Positions 35,520-44,562 of a DNA stretch of 64,000 nt are shown piece after piece. The stretch spans positions 1 to 64,000 of the forward strand of contig JACVTC010000011.1 in assembly GCA_016946835.1 (NCBI GenBank), in the 5' to 3' direction. The first letter of the stretch is position 1; each line of letters opens with the position of its first letter. The stretch is from Neocallimastix lanati (nom. inval.). Its lineage: Eukaryota; Neocallimastigomycota; Neocallimastigomycetes; Neocallimastigales; Neocallimastigaceae. Both the position numbers and the translations under genes were made by a program. A model generated the notes under the pieces. The model did no database searches and had not been told where the DNA came from. It saw only the letters and a list, made by a program, of their open reading frames with translations.

Positions 35520-35813
35520 TTATTTAAGTAAAGATAAACGAAAGGGGTTATTAGCTTGAAAGAATAGTGAACACTCCAACTAGTTTATTAATTTATATTT
35601 ATTCTAGTGTCCAGGAGGGGGAGTACGGGTGTATATAGCAAAATTAAATATACACTAGCCGGAAACGTCTCACTAGAGATATAAATTACTTAAATATATA
35701 ATTTTAATTGTAAATAAATAAATAAATAAATAAAAATATAGCAATTAAATAATTAATAAAACAATTTTTTTTTTATTTTATTTTTTTTTTAAAAGTGTGT
35801 TTTTTTTTTTAAA
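35520..35813 (+). other. D pre-gag leader
   Basis: Has GGGGGAGTA (35617-35625) followed by a perfect 8-bp hairpin GTGTATAT/ATATACAC (35629-35636 with 35648-35655). E has the same GGGGGAGTA (28733-28741) just before its own hairpin. The rest, up to the Gag ATG at 35814, is AT-rich with T tracts. Confidence 0.6.
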
Positions 35814-36776
35814 ATGAGTTCAATTAATTTTAAAGATTTAAAAAAAGAACTTAAGGATATTGAAAAAATATCCAAAGAAAATTTAGATGTTAAAACTTGG
35901 AAGTCTGATTTAGAGCTTTGGATAAAGCTTGAACATGTTGAAGACTCCAAGATTATATTTTATGCCTGTGTTTTAACCTCAATTGGTGAAACCAGGAAAG
36001 TCATCCAAGAATTAATGGATGATAATGATAAAGATGATGATAGTGATAGTGATGATGATGATGATGATGATAATGATGATGATGATGATGATAATTATAA
36101 GGATATTGATGATGAAAATGAGGATGATGATAATGAAGAAGATAAAGAAATTGATAAAAAGAATAAGGCTTATCCTTCCCTTAATAGAATTGTAAAAGCT
36201 ATAGAAGAATTTTATGGCATTAGGGAGGATCAAAATAATTTATTAAGAGAGTTACGTGCTCTCAGAATTAAGAGTAATGAAAGAATCAAAGATTTTAATA
36301 TTAAGTATAAAACTTTATATTTAAAATTAAATAAAAAGAAAAGAAGTCAGATAAGTGTTTTAGATTACACAGACTCCATTGAAAACAATGTTGAAGCCTG
36401 GAAACGTCTAACCTTATTTGATAACATTTCTCTGTCAAAAGCCTTTAAAATTGCTGAAAAAGCAGATAGGTTAAATTATATGGGTAGTAATCAAAGAAGA
36501 CATCCTTCTACCCCTTCACCTTCTGCAAATATATCTTCTTTTAATAATAGAGTTAATTTTCATCCTCCTATTAAAAATAAATTAGAACAAAAAGTTAATA
36601 TTAAACCTAAAGAAGATAATGACATAGAGGAATTAACAAGAAAAATGAGAAGTTTAACAATAAAGGCTTGTTATTTCTGTAAAGAACCAGGTCATTATCA
36701 AAACAATTGCCCAAAGTTGAGAGCAATTGTTGAGAAAAATAGGAAGGAAATTAGAAACAATAAACGTTTAAATTGA
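35814..36776 (+). CDS. Gag of element D
   Basis: 320 residues. The N terminus (FKDLKKELKDIEKISKENLD) matches B1 Gag closely. A run of Asp/Asn/Glu (about residues 68-110) takes the place of the B acidic stretch. Then come the Gag core and a zinc knuckle CYFCKEPGHYQNNC near 285. It ends at a stop beside TTTAAAT, with pol in the -1 frame. Expected roles are the particle shell and RNA binding. Confidence 0.9.
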   Translation: MSSINFKDLKKELKDIEKISKENLDVKTWKSDLELWIKLEHVEDSKIIFYACVLTSIGETRKVIQELMDDNDKDDDSDSDDDDDDDNDDDDDDNYKDIDDENEDDDNEEDKEIDKKNKAYPSLNRIVKAIEEFYGIREDQNNLLRELRALRIKSNERIKDFNIKYKTLYLKLNKKKRSQISVLDYTDSIENNVEAWKRLTLFDNISLSKAFKIAEKADRLNYMGSNQRRHPSTPSPSANISSFNNRVNFHPPIKNKLEQKVNIKPKEDNDIEELTRKMRSLTIKACYFCKEPGHYQNNCPKLRAIVEKNRKEIRNNKRLN

Positions 36777-36801
36777 ATAATGGGATAAGAAGCTCTCCCA
36801 T
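36767..36801 (+). promoter_or_regulatory. -1 programmed frameshift signal, gag/pol of D
   Basis: The heptamer TTTAAAT (36767-36773) is in gag phase, followed by a 6-nt spacer and the hairpin ATGGGA/TCCCAT (36780-36785 with 36796-36801, loop of 10). Compared with B1 (AGGGAG/CTCCCT) and E (CGGGAG/CTCCCG), both arms change together. Confidence 0.85.
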
Positions 36802-39800
36802 ACTTAATAAAGCAGCTTCACTTAAATATCAAAAAGAAATTAAAAATTCTCGTCTTTCTAATATTGAAGAAACTCCTGCTAATAAAAGGGTGGTTAATAA
36901 AAAGAAAGTTGATTATTTAGTAGGAGCATCTAAACGTAAAATTTATGATGTTAATAATGATGAAGGTAGTGCAGAGAAAAGGATTCATAAGTCGTTGAAG
37001 GAGAATCCTAAACCTATAATAACTCCTGCATTACGAAAACAGAAAGAACGAGAAGTAAAAGAAAATAATATAAGTAATAAAATTGTTAAACAAATTAAAC
37101 CATCTATTCTAGCTCAACCACGAATTGAAAAAGAAAAAGAGATTGAAAGACAAATTCGTGATAATGAAAGAGCTAGTAATAGTAATACTAATTATAGTAA
37201 TAATCATAGTAATGATAATAGTAATGATAATATTAATAATAATTCATTAGTGAATGATGAAGATATTATAAATAATGTAAATAATGATAAAAGAAAGAAT
37301 AAAAATTTAATGAAAGAAAATAATGATAATAATAAAAGTATTGTGAAGGAGAATAATAAAGTAATTGATTTAACAAAGGTGTTAATTAGTAAAGATAAAG
37401 ATACTCAAAAAGAAAATAAAAGTTCTAGAGTATCTAGGAAAATTAAGATGCAATCGGGGGAAGAAGAATATGATATTCTTAAAGATTTAAATTCTGCCCA
37501 TTGCAATATTACTTTTGGACAGTTATTGGATGCTGCTCCAAAATTAAGATATAAGGTGTCACAGGGTATTAAATTGGATAGGGACCAATCTAATATCTCT
37601 GGGGTGTTGGATAATGTGTCAGCCACGACTGTGGTCGTTAATAACATAGACCACACTTATAAAAGTAAAGGTAACGAACCATGTGAAGAGGATATTGCCA
37701 TGGTTGATGTTACAGTTGAAGGTGTTTCGGGGAAGGCTTTAATTGATTCATGTAGTAATTTAAGTATAATTACTCAACAATTTTTAGATAAGCTTCCGTC
37801 CGAATATGAACCTATTGATATTAGTCGTGGCAGAATTAGGTTGGCAACTAAGAATGATGATTACTCGGAAGGTTATATCATTCGGGTGCCAGTAAAGATT
37901 AATAATCTTGTATTAATGGTTAATTGTAGAATAGTAGAAAAGGAGGATCCTTTTTACGATATTCTAATTAACTTAAAAACCCAAATTGATTATAATTTGT
38001 TTATCCACCCCATTTTATATAGTTTGTGTCAAATTACTCCTGAGGGAGTAATTGACGTTATTGCACCTATTAATAATGATTATGAAGATGAAGAAAAGTT
38101 GTTGTGTATGATTAAGGCTTTGGATGAGGATTCCAAAAAGAATGATTTAAAGAAAATTGAAGGATTATCCCTAAAGCAATATATTCATCATGAAATTTTC
38201 CTAAATACTTTAAACGAAAAATATAAAGATGAAATAATTAAAATTCTGGAGGAGAACTTAGAAATAGTTGCTACTTCTTCAGAAGAATTAACACCTTCTG
38301 ATCTTCCTCCACATAAGATTAATTTAATTCCTGGTGCGAAACCAGTTAAGCAAAGGTGCTATAGATTAGTTAAATTTAAGTCGGATATACTTAAGGAGGA
38401 ATTAATTAAATTAATTAATAAGAAATTAATTGAACCTTCTTGTTCCGAATGGTCATCGCCAATAGTGTTAGTACCGAAGAAGAACGGTAAATGGCGATTA
38501 TGTATTGATTACCGTAAGGTTAATGATTTAACAGTTAAAGATTCTTATTCATTACCTTACATTGATGAGATATTTGATAGTTTAGATGGGGCACAGATTT
38601 TTACAACAATGGATCTTTACTCTGGTTATCATCAAATTTTGATGGATGAGGAAAGCGTAGAAATTACCACCTTCACCACAAAATTTGGTAACTACCAATT
38701 CAAGGTTATGCCTTTTGGTTTAACCGGAGCCCCAGCTACATTTCAAAGGGAAATGAATAGGATTCTTTTCCCATTTATAGGAAAGTTTGTTTTTAACTTT
38801 ATAGATGATATTTTAATATACTCTAAGAGTATAGAAGAACATATAAGCCACATTAGGCAAGTGTTGGAAGTATTTCGCCAACACAAATTAAAAATTAACA
38901 TTGAAAAATGTGCCTTTATGCAGACTGAAGTAGAAGTCTTAGGTCATAAGGCATCAGTGAAAGGTTTAAGTCCCCAGGATAGCAAAATTAAGGCTATCAA
39001 GGAGTGGGTAGCACCTGTTGATGTTCATGAATTACGATCTTTTCTTGGAGCAGTAGGATATTATAGAAACTTTATTGATAAATATGCTCAAATCTCTGCT
39101 CCTTTATGTAAATTATTAAGAAAGAATGTTAAATATAAATGGAATACTGAACATCAACAAAGTTTTGATCTGTTAAAAGAAAAGTTAATAAATGCTCCAA
39201 TTTTAAAATATCCAAGTTTTAATCAAAGGTTTATAATTAGAACTGATGCTTCTTATGAAGGTATTGGAGGAGTATTACTCCAAGAAGATTTAGAAACCAA
39301 AAAGGAACATCCAGTTCATTATATAAGTAGAAGTTTAAGTAAAGCCGAGAAAAATTATGGCATTACTGACTTGGAAGGAGCTGCATTAATTTATTGTATT
39401 ACTAAGTTGAAATCTTATATATTAGGAAATCCTAATAAAACAGTAGTAATAACAGATCATAAACCTTTAATCAGTTTCTTTAAAAATAAGGAACCTAATA
39501 ATGCTAGGCAAGCAAGGTGGTGCTTAACTGTTAGTACCCTTGGTGTTGAAATTCAATATCAAATGGGTAAGAAAAATGTGTTAGCCGATGCATTATCTAG
39601 GATGAAGAAAGGAGCTGATTCTGTGGTATTGGCAACTAAGTTAACTTCAAAGGAAGAAGAAGAGTTGCTTTCAAAAACTATTAAAGACTTTATAAATGAA
39701 AAATTTGTTACGATAGATGGTGAAGATTACTTTGTTGATGGTAATGACTATCGTAAATTAATTACTGATCAAACGGAAAGAGTAAAACTTATTTTAGAAG

Positions 39801-40822
39801 CCCATAAGATAGGTCATGAGGGATATTATAAGACTTATCAAAGGCTTCGTAAAAGTTTTTATTGGAATAATATGGTGATGGATATTAAAAGAGTGGTGCA
39901 AAGTTGTGACAAGTGTCAGTTGAATAGGTCACAACCATATCCAGAACCTACAGAAAATATTCCAACTAAAGTAGAAGGTCCTTTTATACATTTGGGTTTA
40001 GATATTATTGGACCTTTGATTAAAACGAAGAATAATAATCAATATATTATGGTTGTGGTGGATTACTTCACCAAATGGGTTGAAGCAGAACCCACGGAAA
40101 ATATAACATCACAGGATGTGATTAAGTTCTTAATTAATGTGTTTGCTCGTCATGGTGTTCCACAGGTAATAACAACTGACAATGGTGTTCAGTTCACCTC
40201 GGACATGACGAAAATATTTTTAGATCTCTATGATGTATATGTGAAGTTTATTTCCACATATCATCCTGAAAGTAATGGACTTACGGAAAACCGTAATAAA
40301 GAGATCGGCAAGTTATTGAGGTTGTTGGGTTCTAAGAATAAAGATTGGGATGAAGTTTTACCATCCGCCTTATGGGCTCTTAGAACTACCAAAAATAAGG
40401 TAACAAAACATTCAAGTTTTGAGTTGGTTTATGGTAGGGAGGATCAGCAGCCTTTTGATATTGCTGCTAGACCTACCAAGGATATTAATAAGTCATGGGA
40501 TGAAGTGTTGTTAGAAAAATTTATAAATCATTACCGATGGACTTTAGAAGCAGCCGAAAATGTTAAAAATGCAAATAAGTATTGGGCTGCTAGAAGAGAG
40601 GAAAAGAATAGTTTGAATGAAGGAAAAAGAATTAGGGAAGGTGATTTAGTTCTAGTTAGAAATTTTTCAAGAACTAAACTAGAACCTTATTTTGTTGGTC
40701 CTCTTAAAGTTATAAAAAAACAATTTAATACGGTTACCTTGGCTGATCCAAATTCTGGAATTCAAATGAATAGGAATGTTCATTTGAAGAATATAGTCAA
40801 GTATAACTCAGCTTCGATGTAG
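36773..40822 (+). CDS. Pol polyprotein of element D
   Basis: About 1349 residues in the -1 frame relative to gag. It has a basic Asn/Lys-rich linker (to about 260), a retropepsin-like protease segment near 325, reverse transcriptase with FIDD near 676, RNase H from about TDAS near 823, and an integrase with a zinc region (GHEGYY near 1012) and a DDE core (GLDIIG near 1075, TTDNG near 1132, ENRNKEIG near 1170). It ends after YFVGPLKVI and RNVHLKNIVKY without a chromodomain. It looks whole. It aligns with B1 Pol over its whole length, but the DNA differs throughout, so the two families split long ago. Confidence 0.92.
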   Translation: MNNGIRSSPILNKAASLKYQKEIKNSRLSNIEETPANKRVVNKKKVDYLVGASKRKIYDVNNDEGSAEKRIHKSLKENPKPIITPALRKQKEREVKENNISNKIVKQIKPSILAQPRIEKEKEIERQIRDNERASNSNTNYSNNHSNDNSNDNINNNSLVNDEDIINNVNNDKRKNKNLMKENNDNNKSIVKENNKVIDLTKVLISKDKDTQKENKSSRVSRKIKMQSGEEEYDILKDLNSAHCNITFGQLLDAAPKLRYKVSQGIKLDRDQSNISGVLDNVSATTVVVNNIDHTYKSKGNEPCEEDIAMVDVTVEGVSGKALIDSCSNLSIITQQFLDKLPSEYEPIDISRGRIRLATKNDDYSEGYIIRVPVKINNLVLMVNCRIVEKEDPFYDILINLKTQIDYNLFIHPILYSLCQITPEGVIDVIAPINNDYEDEEKLLCMIKALDEDSKKNDLKKIEGLSLKQYIHHEIFLNTLNEKYKDEIIKILEENLEIVATSSEELTPSDLPPHKINLIPGAKPVKQRCYRLVKFKSDILKEELIKLINKKLIEPSCSEWSSPIVLVPKKNGKWRLCIDYRKVNDLTVKDSYSLPYIDEIFDSLDGAQIFTTMDLYSGYHQILMDEESVEITTFTTKFGNYQFKVMPFGLTGAPATFQREMNRILFPFIGKFVFNFIDDILIYSKSIEEHISHIRQVLEVFRQHKLKINIEKCAFMQTEVEVLGHKASVKGLSPQDSKIKAIKEWVAPVDVHELRSFLGAVGYYRNFIDKYAQISAPLCKLLRKNVKYKWNTEHQQSFDLLKEKLINAPILKYPSFNQRFIIRTDASYEGIGGVLLQEDLETKKEHPVHYISRSLSKAEKNYGITDLEGAALIYCITKLKSYILGNPNKTVVITDHKPLISFFKNKEPNNARQARWCLTVSTLGVEIQYQMGKKNVLADALSRMKKGADSVVLATKLTSKEEEELLSKTIKDFINEKFVTIDGEDYFVDGNDYRKLITDQTERVKLILEAHKIGHEGYYKTYQRLRKSFYWNNMVMDIKRVVQSCDKCQLNRSQPYPEPTENIPTKVEGPFIHLGLDIIGPLIKTKNNNQYIMVVVDYFTKWVEAEPTENITSQDVIKFLINVFARHGVPQVITTDNGVQFTSDMTKIFLDLYDVYVKFISTYHPESNGLTENRNKEIGKLLRLLGSKNKDWDEVLPSALWALRTTKNKVTKHSSFELVYGREDQQPFDIAARPTKDINKSWDEVLLEKFINHYRWTLEAAENVKNANKYWAARREEKNSLNEGKRIREGDLVLVRNFSRTKLEPYFVGPLKVIKKQFNTVTLADPNSGIQMNRNVHLKNIVKYNSASM

Positions 40823-40832
40823 CTTGAGTTTT

Positions 40833-40845
40833 AGAGGGGGCATCA
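40833..40845 (+). promoter_or_regulatory. D polypurine tract
   Basis: AGAGGGGGCATCA lies directly before the 3' LTR and matches that of B1 in position and form. Confidence 0.75.
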
Positions 40846-41864
40846 TGGTAAAGAATGAATTAATAACCTTTATTTTATTATTAATAATTCTTTACTAAAT
40901 TGTACTTTCCTATATTCTTCATAACCTAAACCTCATTGTAAATTTAATTTATTTTGATATAAATTAATTTTAATTTGTAAATAATGTAAATAAATTTTAA
41001 TTAATTACTTTATTGTTATATTATTAAATATATGTATATATTAAAATACAATTGTAAATATTAAAATTATACTTTTAAGATACTAAATTATTAAAAATAT
41101 TAATTAAATATTATTATAAAAATTATTATAAAATTATTAAAATTATTAATTAAATATTATTCTAAAAATTATTATAAATTATTAATATTATAAAATTATT
41201 AAAATTATTAAATATTATTATAAAAATTTATATATTATAACTATTAAATATTATTATAAAATTATTAAGATTATTAATTAAATTTATTATTAAAAATTAT
41301 TATTAAAAATTTTTACTTATTATAAAAATTATTATTTAAATATTATTAAATTTATTAATTAAATATTATAAAAATTTTATTTTATTTTGAAAATAATTAC
41401 AAGTATTATTTAAAATAATTAAAGATTATTAAATTTATTATATTAATCTTTAAAAACAATTTATTTAACTTAAAAATATCAAAGAAAATAGTAAAAACTA
41501 TTTTCTATATATTTATTTTATAATTATTTTTAATTAAATTATATTTGAATATTATATTATTATATTTATAAAAATTAAAACAAAAATGAATTATTGATAT
41601 AAAATTAATTCAATAATTCTATAAAATTACTTAAATTATAAACAATTAATTATACTTTAAATTTATAAAAAAAATATAAATATTGTAACAATTTCTTAAA
41701 AATTAAATATGTGTACTTTAAATAATAAAATTTTATATTAATAAAAAAAAATAAATAACTTTTAATAAAGAATTATTTTTTTTTTTATTTAAAATCAAAG
41801 CAGGGTAATACCCGTCCCCCCCTGCTTGATTTTAAATATCTAAGTGTCAACCCCGAGTCTACCA
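40846..41864 (+). repeat. D 3' LTR
   Basis: 1019 bp, matching the 5' LTR except for about one base in a C run. Confidence 0.92.
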
Positions 41865-41868
41865 CTTT

Positions 41869-42542
41869 TGATAAATAACCAAATTATAAATTAAGAAAAA
41901 TCAATAAAATGGAATAATAACCCTCTTCATTAGTTATTGATAATTATAAAATAATATTTTAATAAAAATAAATTAAAAGATTTAAAATTATTAAATAAAT
42001 ATTATTTTAATTTAAAGAACAATGTATTTTATATTAAATTATTCTTTTATTTTACTTTAACGATTTTAAATTAAATCTCAGTTTAAATTGATATTAATAT
42101 TAATTAAAAAGAAACTTATTAATAATAACAAAATTGTTTATTTTATCTTAAAAGTGTTTACTTAAAATAATTATATAGTTTTATTTTAAATAATTTAAAC
42201 TTAAAAGAAAAATATAAAAACATGTAAATATTTCTTTAAAAATAAAAAATCAGAATTCAAGAATTAAAAATTTAAAATTTAAGTTTTAATAAATTATTTT
42301 CTTTTATTCTCATTTATTTTAAATACTTTTTATTAAGAATATAAATATTCAAAATAATAAAAAGTACAATTTTATATTGATAAATAAAGTTTTATTATAA
42401 AAAAAAAACAAATATTCTTTTCTTATTTTAAACTGTAGTGTTTTAATTAACATTTTTGTGTTAATAACTACCCTTTTAATTGACAAATTATTATCACTTT
42501 TAGAAGTAAATTCTAAATTAAGATAATAATCAACATTTGTCA
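41869..42542 (+). repeat. Solo LTR H (C/E-type)
   Basis: 674 bp with TGATAAAT...ATTTGTCA ends. It shares the AAAAGAAAAATATAAAAACATGT stretch (first 20 bases of the match near 42205) with LTR E and has CTTT on both sides (41865-41868, 42543-42546). No internal region is present. Confidence 0.7.
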
Positions 42543-42547
42543 CTTTA

Positions 42548-43239
42548 TGATACGGAACAATCTAATATTGCTTATATTATTGAATTTATTATTTTATATT
42601 TGTTTTTATTTTTTTTTATATTATTTTTATTTTATATCTTTATTTTTATTTTAAATTTTTATTTGTATTTTTACTTTTACTTTATTTTTATTTTAATTTT
42701 TATTATATTATTTTTATCTTATATTTTATTTTTATTTTATATTTTTATTTTTATTTTTACTTTTACTTTTATTTTTACTTTAATTTTTATTATTTTTATA
42801 TATTATTTTATTATTTTTTATACATTATTTTATTTTAATTAATTAAAAATTTATTTGAACCAATTAAAAAACTTTATTAAATTCTATAAATAACTTGTAA
42901 AATCAAAAAATATTAAAAACTCTCTCTCAAATTTTATAAATTAAATTTTAGAATAAAATAAGGTAAAATAAATTAAGGGTGTTTTAATTTAGTGTTAAGC
43001 TGTGTTGTTAATATAATAGTTTTAAGTTTAAATAATAATTAAGTTAGTTAAGGGGTTTAAAATAAAATAAAAGAGAGCTTAGTTAATAATTAAAAACATT
43101 AGTTAGAATATTAATGTTGAGTTTAATTAATTTAGATAAATTCGGGAATAAATAAATAAGTTTAATTAGAATTAATTAGAATATATTATTATTGAAAATA
43201 AATAAATGAAAAGTCCTGTACCATTTAGGATTCGTTACA
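42548..43239 (+). repeat. Possible solo LTR I
   Basis: Starts TGATACGGAACAATCTAATA, which resembles the B LTR start, directly after CTTTA, and ends GGATTCGTTACA. Its first 300 bp is almost pure T/A (ATTTTTAT-type repeats). A TATAAATAACTTGTAAA promoter-like stretch is near 42890. The right-hand neighbour is the B3 LTR without a CTTT, so the right boundary is less certain. Confidence 0.45.
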
Positions 43240-43276
43240 ATTATATTATTATTATATTGTATCAATATTAAAATTG

Positions 43277-44010
43277 TGTTAAAAAGTAAACAGGTTGAAT
43301 TTAACGAGGAATCAGGTTGATATATCTATATAATATAACTATATAGATATAAGTAAATTACTAAAATAAAAGAGTTATAAAGTTAAATTTGTTAATTTAA
43401 CACTTAATTAAAACTAATAATTGGTTTGATATGATAAAAAATTTTATTTATTAATAAAAATATATAGTTATATTATAATAGGTTAACTATAACCTTACAA
43501 AGGACAAAAAGATAAATTTGAATTTTCTTTTTATACTTTGTAGGTTTGAGAATATTGATAATAATAATATAAAGTTGATAATAATAATATTTAGTATAAG
43601 AATATGTTTAATATAAATAAATTATATTTTTTAATCTAATATATTAGCTAATATATTTAATATAATATTAAATTTAAATATTTAATATAGTAATTAATAA
43701 TTAATAATTAATTAAATCAATATAACATAAATTAATACATAAACATTAATTTATGAATCAAGGATGACATGACCAAATGATTCATGTTAATAAATATTTT
43801 ATTTATTAATAATATTTAAGTTTAATATGATATCATTAGAATCAGCAGGCCTAAGCTGGTCCTAAGATGATCAAATAACTTATAATATTATAAAATAAAT
43901 AAAATTTAAAGAATAATTAATGAATTATAAATTTTTATTAATTATTTTGTTTTAATAATTTTAATTGAAATTAATTGAAATTGAAATTTAATTCAGTTGT
44001 AATTTCAACA
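43277..44010 (-). repeat. F 3' LTR
   Basis: 734 bp, nearly the same as 49564-50298. On the coding strand the purine-rich GTGGAAGGGCGT (44011-44022) precedes it and is the likely polypurine tract. Confidence 0.9.
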
Positions 44011-44522
44011 ACGCCCTTCCACAAAAATCGGATTCCAGACGATTTTGTGTAACGTTACATAAAGAAATTATTATATTTATAAAATTGTATATTTTAAAAA
44101 TTTTTTTTTTTTTTTTTGAAGTAAAAAGGTCACATGAGTCCTTTAAAGAACACATTACAAGTGGCCATTTCATGGAAATTTCGAAATTGTCAAACTTTAC
44201 TGAAATTAAAATTTTGTTATAAAATTAAATATCGAGAAATATAATGGTGTGAATTTTATTAAAAATTTCGTTGAAAAAATGTGAAATTGAAATTTTGAAA
44301 TTTAAATTGAAATTTCATCTTAATTTTATGCATTAAATTGAAAATTTTTAAATATAGTGAAAATTTATAATTTAATGAATATAATAATGTAAAAATAAAT
44401 AAAGTATTATTAAATTTCGATTTTTTAAAAATTTTTGAAATTTTGAAATGTAAAATTTTAAATTAACTGATTTAATTTTGAAATATTATTATTTAATATA
44501 CTATTTATAGCTTAAGTATAAT

Positions 44523-44556
<34 letters not shown>
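44011..44556 (-). other. F 3' untranslated region
   Basis: 546 bp between the pol stop and the 3' LTR. It is AT-rich, with many short GAAATTTT-like repeats and a T tract at 44526-44558 on the plus strand. I see no gene in it. Confidence 0.6.

Positions 44557-44562
<6 letters not shown>

Larger units (their letters stand above)
33161..41864 (+). mobile_element. Ty3/gypsy LTR retrotransposon D, looks whole
   Basis: An 8704-bp element with LTRs of 1018 and 1019 bp that appear identical except for about one base in a C run. It carries a primer site, a 1.6 kb leader with a minisatellite and hairpins, gag, a -1 frameshift signal, pol, a polypurine tract and a 3' LTR. CTTT lies at both ends (33157-33160, 41865-41868). 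It is a sister family of B by Gag, Pol, primer site and frameshift module, but its LTR sequence is largely different. Confidence 0.93.

Noticed and set aside
42537-42842. Hydrophobic open frame rich in Phe, Ile and Leu
   Set aside because: It comes from ATTTTTAT-type simple sequence inside the presumed LTR I.
43988-44173. Small minus-strand frame between F pol and its 3' LTR
   Set aside because: It spans the LTR edge and a T tract and resembles no known protein.
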